Assembly (NCBI RefSeq): GCF_014837015.1
Contig: NZ_JACSPT010000009.1
Location: 1-64,000 of the forward strand
From: Acinetobacter pecorum
Lineage (GTDB): Bacteria; Pseudomonadota; Gammaproteobacteria; Pseudomonadales; Moraxellaceae
DNA: 64,000 nt
Direction of reading: 5' to 3'
A program made the translations under genes and the position numbers. The notes beneath the pieces are model-generated. The model had not been told where the DNA came from, ran no database searches, and was given only the letters and a program-made list of their open reading frames with translations. Shown one piece after another: positions 58,400 through 64,000 of this stretch; positions within the stretch are counted from its first letter, which is position 1, and each line of letters starts with the position of its first letter.

Positions 58400-58927
58400 T
58401 TAACCGTTATTTTGCTTCTCTTTGATCTCTGCAAGGGTTTTGCAGTCAATACATAAAGTAGCCGTTGGACGTGCTTCTAAACGACGCAGACCAATCTCGA
58501 TACCACAGGTTTCACAGAAACCATAGTCATCATTCTGGATCGCTTCGATCGACTGTTCAATTTTACGAATCAGTTTACGCTCACGGTCACGGGTACGTAA
58601 CTCAATAGCAAACTCTTCTTCCTGAGTCGCACGGTCGTTGACATCTGGAAGAGCGGTATTTTCGTCTTGCATCGTATTTAAGGTACGATCCACTTCTGAC
58701 ATCAGTTCAGCTTTCCAGGCCAGCAAGATTTCGCGGAAATGCTGAAGCTGACCTTCAGACATATATTCTTCATTTTTTTTAGGTTGATAAGGTTCAATAC
58801 CAAATAAGCTAGCAGTAGAACCACCATCAGTCGTTTTAGGTTTAGATTTACGTACGCGCTTTGCAGCTTTCTCTTCTACAACTTCAGTTTGATTGTCTAA
58901 GACTTGATTTTGGTTGTCATTCGCCAT
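58400..58927 (-). CDS. dksA: RNA polymerase-binding transcription factor DksA
   Basis: This 175-residue protein enters the RNA polymerase secondary channel and, with ppGpp, tunes rRNA and amino-acid promoters. The coiled coil has the functional DxxDxA tip as DVNDRAT, and the four-Cys zinc finger is CETCGIEIGLRRLEA...CIDCK. The first 55 residues are an extra low-complexity tail (NQNQVLDNQTEVVEEK, then basic), longer than E. coli DksA. It is upstream of gluQ, 59 bases away. Confidence 0.95.
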   Translation of the reverse strand: MANDNQNQVLDNQTEVVEEKAAKRVRKSKPKTTDGGSTASLFGIEPYQPKKNEEYMSEGQLQHFREILLAWKAELMSEVDRTLNTMQDENTALPDVNDRATQEEEFAIELRTRDRERKLIRKIEQSIEAIQNDDYGFCETCGIEIGLRRLEARPTATLCIDCKTLAEIKEKQNNG

Positions 58928-59137
58928 TTAGGGCATTCCTCATCATATGCGTATGATTGCTACGCAAAAAATATGGTGATATGCAATTTTTATCCACCCT
59001 GTAGAAGGATTATCCTCCTGTGGGGGCCGTCATCATATAGACTTTTTATGCTTATTGATAGTCTTTGATGTATGGACTATGCATATCACATTTCCTTGGG
59101 TTGCAATAAAGTAATGCAAAAAAAACAAATTGGAAAG
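58928..59137. other. intergenic region, dksA promoter side
   Basis: About 210 bases lie between the dksA start and the cpdA stop, both on the minus strand. It should contain the dksA promoter and leader. I see GAAGGATTATCCTCC (partial dyad) at about 59004-59018 but no ORF or terminator with a T-run. Confidence 0.4.
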
Positions 59138-59950
59138 TTAATAACCTGAAATTTCGGTATTAATATTTTGCTGGCTCAGTGCCACCCGTTCTATATAAGT
59201 ATCAAACTCGCCATTTTGTTGCAAATGTAATACACGATACCCCGGTGCCGCCTGATCCAGCGCAAAATCTTGACTCTCAGGTTTGAACTGCACACTGGTG
59301 GATGGTGTAGATAAAAAGTAGATTCCCTGCCATTCATTGCAGGAATCCTGATGCACATGACCAAACAGAACCAGTTTGATATTCTGATGTCGAGCCAGTA
59401 CATCTTTCAAATCTTCAGCATTTTTGAGCCGGTGCTGATCAATCCAGTGTGATTTCATCGCAAAAGGATGATGATGGCAAGCAACGATGACATGCTGATG
59501 CTTGAATTCAAGCAATAATTGGTCTAACTGGTCGAGCTGGTCCTGTTCCACCCAGCCATCAACCTTGCCTTGAACGGCACTATTTAACAGGATCATGGTC
59601 CAGGTACCAAAATGAATTGCATGCGCCTGATTGGTATTCTGGTAAAAAGGGAAGACCCGAGTGTCATCATGATTGCCCGGAATCTGGTAATGCGGCACGT
59701 TTAAAGACCGGATATATTCCAGATATCGCTGATAAGTGCTTTCGACCGGAACCTGTGCCAGATCACCGGTATGAATCAATGCATCCATTTGGGGAAAGCG
59801 CTGCTGAATATGCTGCATCACTTCATGAAAACTCTGCTCGGGATTCATCCGGGCAAATTCCAGTCCTTCCCGATCCATCAGATGGGTATCAGAAATCTGG
59901 ATAATGGTCCAATCTGGCTGTGTGTTGATGCTCGACTGCTCGAAACTCAT
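59138..59950 (-). CDS. cpdA: 3',5'-cyclic-AMP phosphodiesterase
   Basis: The 270-residue metallophosphoesterase hydrolyses cAMP. The calcineurin-type metal motifs are in order: DTHLM (Asp-x-His), GDLAQ, GNHDD, HHHPF and GHVHQD. The ATG at 59950 overlaps the stop of nudF (ATGA), the conserved nudF-cpdA pairing, which distinguishes it from other members of this family. In Acinetobacter cAMP with Vfr-like regulators affects pili, so it may connect with the pil genes in this window (inference). Confidence 0.9.
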   Translation of the reverse strand: MSFEQSSINTQPDWTIIQISDTHLMDREGLEFARMNPEQSFHEVMQHIQQRFPQMDALIHTGDLAQVPVESTYQRYLEYIRSLNVPHYQIPGNHDDTRVFPFYQNTNQAHAIHFGTWTMILLNSAVQGKVDGWVEQDQLDQLDQLLLEFKHQHVIVACHHHPFAMKSHWIDQHRLKNAEDLKDVLARHQNIKLVLFGHVHQDSCNEWQGIYFLSTPSTSVQFKPESQDFALDQAAPGYRVLHLQQNGEFDTYIERVALSQQNINTEISGY

Positions 59951-60582
59951 GTCTTTCCCCTTAGACAGATTCCTGCAGTATGAATATCTTGCTGTAACCA
60001 TTGCAAGGCCATAATGACAGGTGCATTTTTTAAGCGGCCATTGGTGAGTAAGACGGGAATATCGGCATAATCCAGAATATGCAGCTGAATATTTTCCCCC
60101 TCATCCGGCATGCCAAAAGTACCGCCCTGTTCAGGCAATTCGGTCTGGGCCACATATAAATGGAACAGCTCGGAACAGGCACCTGCTGAAGGATAGAAGC
60201 TGAAAATATGCTGTAACTCATCCAGTGTACAGCCTGATTCTTCGAGTGCCTCGCGGCGGATACACGCTTCAGGTGCTTCATCTCCATCCAGAACACCAGC
60301 AATCACTTCAAGTTGCCATGGAGAGTCAACATCGTCCAGTCCACCAATCCGGAACTGTTCAATCAGGCCGAATTTCTGCTGTTGGTGATTATACATCAGC
60401 ACCCCTGCGGCTTCTGGCCGGTGAATCAGCTCGCGTTGCAAAACAGGAGTCGATGTTTCCTGATTAAATAAACGATGTTTCAGGCTGACTTTTTCCACCT
60501 GGATAAATCCCCGGTACAAGAACTCACGTGCCTCTATGTGAAAGTCTTTTTTATTATAAGAGGCCTGTTTAATAATATTCAT
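59947..60582 (-). CDS. nudF: ADP-ribose diphosphatase (Nudix)
   Basis: This 211-residue enzyme hydrolyses ADP-ribose to AMP and ribose 5-phosphate. The Nudix box GVLDGDEAPEACIRREALEESG follows GX5EX7REUXEEXGU, and the preceding LEVIAG strand and later PSAGACSELFHLYVAQ fit NudF. Its stop overlaps the cpdA start. Directly upstream of the ATG is a 15-bp stem (60586-60629), so the ribosome-binding region may be structured; no clear SD is visible. Confidence 0.9.
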   Translation of the reverse strand: MNIIKQASYNKKDFHIEAREFLYRGFIQVEKVSLKHRLFNQETSTPVLQRELIHRPEAAGVLMYNHQQQKFGLIEQFRIGGLDDVDSPWQLEVIAGVLDGDEAPEACIRREALEESGCTLDELQHIFSFYPSAGACSELFHLYVAQTELPEQGGTFGMPDEGENIQLHILDYADIPVLLTNGRLKNAPVIMALQWLQQDIHTAGICLRGKT

Positions 60583-60585
60583 ATG

Positions 60586-60637
60586 CTCAGATAGAATGAA
60601 GGAATTGATTTATTTTCATCCTATCTGAGTTTTTTTT
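60586..60637 (+). terminator. terminator-like hairpin pointing at thiC, upstream of nudF
   Basis: CTCAGATAGAATGAA and TTCATCCTATCTGAG (one mismatch) form a long stem followed on the plus strand by T8. Both flanking genes run leftward, so the T-run lies on the wrong side for thiC. It may stop an unseen rightward transcript, or act as a 5' hairpin next to the nudF ATG. Confidence 0.5.
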
Positions 60638-60661
60638 GAAGACAACTGTTTTTTTTAAGTT

Positions 60662-62771
<2,110 letters not shown>

Positions 62772-62884
62772 AGCGAGGCTAAAGCTTAGCTCAGTTTAGG
62801 CAGAATAAACAGGTTTAAATCTCTCAACTTTAAGCAAGGATTGATTCAGACCTTGTCAAATGAACTGAATCTATCACTGATGAA

Positions 62885-63916
62885 CTAGATGCAGATGGCA
62901 TCGGTAAAACAGTCTTTATCGTATTTTTGTGAGGGCGGACTGATCTGGGCATAGTACAGAATCTGTTCTGTTGCTGAACGGTTTCTATAGTCTGCAGGCA
63001 AGGCTTGCTGACGCTGTTCCGGATTCATGTCCAGAAACTCTAAGAATAGACGTGCCTGTGTAGACAGCTTCGATTTCTGGCCGTTTGCCAGCCCGATGAT
63101 CGTTTCCAGGTGGCTGGTATCCACAGCATAACGGTCGCGATAGTCTTCCGAAACTGGTGACTGTTCGGTACCTCTAAACAGGAAATAGGTATATTGCTTG
63201 AGCAGATATTCGGCATCGCGTTTATAGCTGCTGTTGGGATAAGTCTTGAGATAGTCTTCCCAGAAAAGACTACGAGCTGCAATTTCAGGTGCTTCAATCT
63301 GCAGGCGTTTTTCAACCAGTACCGGGTCCTTATTCTGTTCTGCCAGATTTTCAATAAAGGCTTTTTCGGCAGCCGGTAGATACGGAGCAAAAATACGGGC
63401 CAGATATTCCGGACTACGGCGATATTGCAAATTGCCATTGCCTAAGTGCAGCAGTTCTACATAAGCCTGATTTTTATGCTTTAACAGATACTGGTCCCGT
63501 GGAGTAAGCTGTTGAAAATGAGCTTGCTGAATGGTCGGATGCTGTGCCATTTCCAGTGCATACTGCTCGAAAGCACGTTGCTGGAACTCGGTACGGTCTA
63601 CCTTTAAAAAGCGCTGATACATTTCGGTAGAACGCAGCATCAGGTGCTTTTGCTCCGCCAGATCCATCAACGGCAGGCACACTTTAAGATCCTGATTAAT
63701 CTGTTCCAATGCGAACGTGGTGCGCTGGTCATTAATCTGGGACATATTTTTTTCAATATTCTGGCACATGAGGCTAAAGTCATTGACTGGACTTTGCTTT
63801 TGTTTGGCTTCAGTCTGTTCAATCTGGATCTGTGGGTCAGAGGGCTGTTGGCAACCTCCTAGAAACAGCACACCACCAATAACTAAACAGGCTTTGAATA
63901 TCGACTTGAATGGCAT
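62885..63916 (-). CDS. lipoprotein of unknown function
   Basis: This 343-residue protein has a lipoprotein signal (MPFKSIFKACLVIGGVLFLGGC, with the modified Cys at residue 22) and Gln-Gln after it, favouring the outer membrane. The mature part looks entirely helical, with repeated helix pairs of TPR-like character (RDAEYLLKQYTYFLFRG; TQARLFLEFLDMNPEQRQQAL). The last residues contain two Cys (DCFTDAICI) that could form a disulfide. I do not recognise the family. The ATG at 63916 is used; GTG at 63922 is possible. It ends about 110 bases before the thiC riboswitch. Confidence 0.72.
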   Translation of the reverse strand: MPFKSIFKACLVIGGVLFLGGCQQPSDPQIQIEQTEAKQKQSPVNDFSLMCQNIEKNMSQINDQRTTFALEQINQDLKVCLPLMDLAEQKHLMLRSTEMYQRFLKVDRTEFQQRAFEQYALEMAQHPTIQQAHFQQLTPRDQYLLKHKNQAYVELLHLGNGNLQYRRSPEYLARIFAPYLPAAEKAFIENLAEQNKDPVLVEKRLQIEAPEIAARSLFWEDYLKTYPNSSYKRDAEYLLKQYTYFLFRGTEQSPVSEDYRDRYAVDTSHLETIIGLANGQKSKLSTQARLFLEFLDMNPEQRQQALPADYRNRSATEQILYYAQISPPSQKYDKDCFTDAICI

Positions 63917-64000
63917 TAACACTATGCTTCAGGACTCTGTATAGGTGAATTCAGAAAATAACGGCCTTGTAGGAAGATATTGTATAGATCAAATTAAAAT

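Noticed and set aside
60586..60637. Terminator of thiC
   Set aside because: On the thiC strand the stem is preceded by A residues and has no U-run behind it.

Overview
The window is a stretch of core chromosome from a gamma-proteobacterium, most likely an Acinetobacter. This rests on recognisable protein sequences, on gene order and on the base composition (AT-leaning; not computed). The order hom-thrC-dsbC-xerD, ubiK-comM beside glnK-amtB, pepA-holC facing lptFG, and gluQRS-dksA is the arrangement known from Acinetobacter and Pseudomonas. I see no prophage, insertion sequence, integron, CRISPR array, plasmid gene or tRNA.

Layout. 1-112: 3' end of a 5S rRNA (end of an rrn operon) and its terminator. 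218-6640: an MFS transporter, the radical-SAM protein YgiQ, a membrane-anchored DUF2726 protein, and a RidA/MHS-transporter pair. 6863-11244 (minus): dinB, a lipid-anchored-looking MBL hydrolase, a GH25 lysozyme and an MdtD-type drug exporter. 11593-17854: a PiT-like permease, a LOG-family protein, a TerC-CBS-CorC fusion preceded by a possible coupled small ORF, YchJ, a TRIC channel and a NiaP-like transporter. 18020-23648: parC, fadD, two small membrane proteins and ppa. 23744-26387: two outer-membrane channel genes (OprD and TorF families) facing away from each other around an AT-rich 600-bp control region; the TorF gene has a full-consensus sigma-54 promoter. 26435-30306: ubiK-comM, and glnK-amtB for ammonium sensing and uptake. 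30447-33973: nrdR-ribD-(adenine methyltransferase)-ribE.

34083-42389: DedA, then a minus-strand pepA-holC-coiled-coil operon, then lptF-lptG (LPS export), gpmI and a C-terminal processing protease. 42390-46052 (minus): gacA-pilS-pilR, regulators of type IV pili and global behaviour. 46272-51847: PBP7, then thrC, hom, dsbC and xerD. 52023-54447: the ferrous-iron operon feoA-feoB plus a Cys-rich small protein, under a well-matched Fur box. 54610-57173: murD-ftsW (septal peptidoglycan). 57162-63916 (minus): a zinc-ribbon protein, gluQRS, dksA, cpdA, nudF, thiC under a TPP riboswitch, and a lipoprotein of unknown role.

The most notable points are the orphan N6-adenine methyltransferase translated between two riboflavin genes, the sigma-54 promoter on the TorF-family porin, a 47-codon ORF that overlaps the start of the TerC gene by ATGA, a rightward terminator at 11458-11480 with no known gene in front of it, and a GGAGGGG/CCCCTCC palindrome that supplies the ribosome-binding site of gluQRS. 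No obviously new multi-gene system is visible; most of the window is conserved housekeeping sequence.
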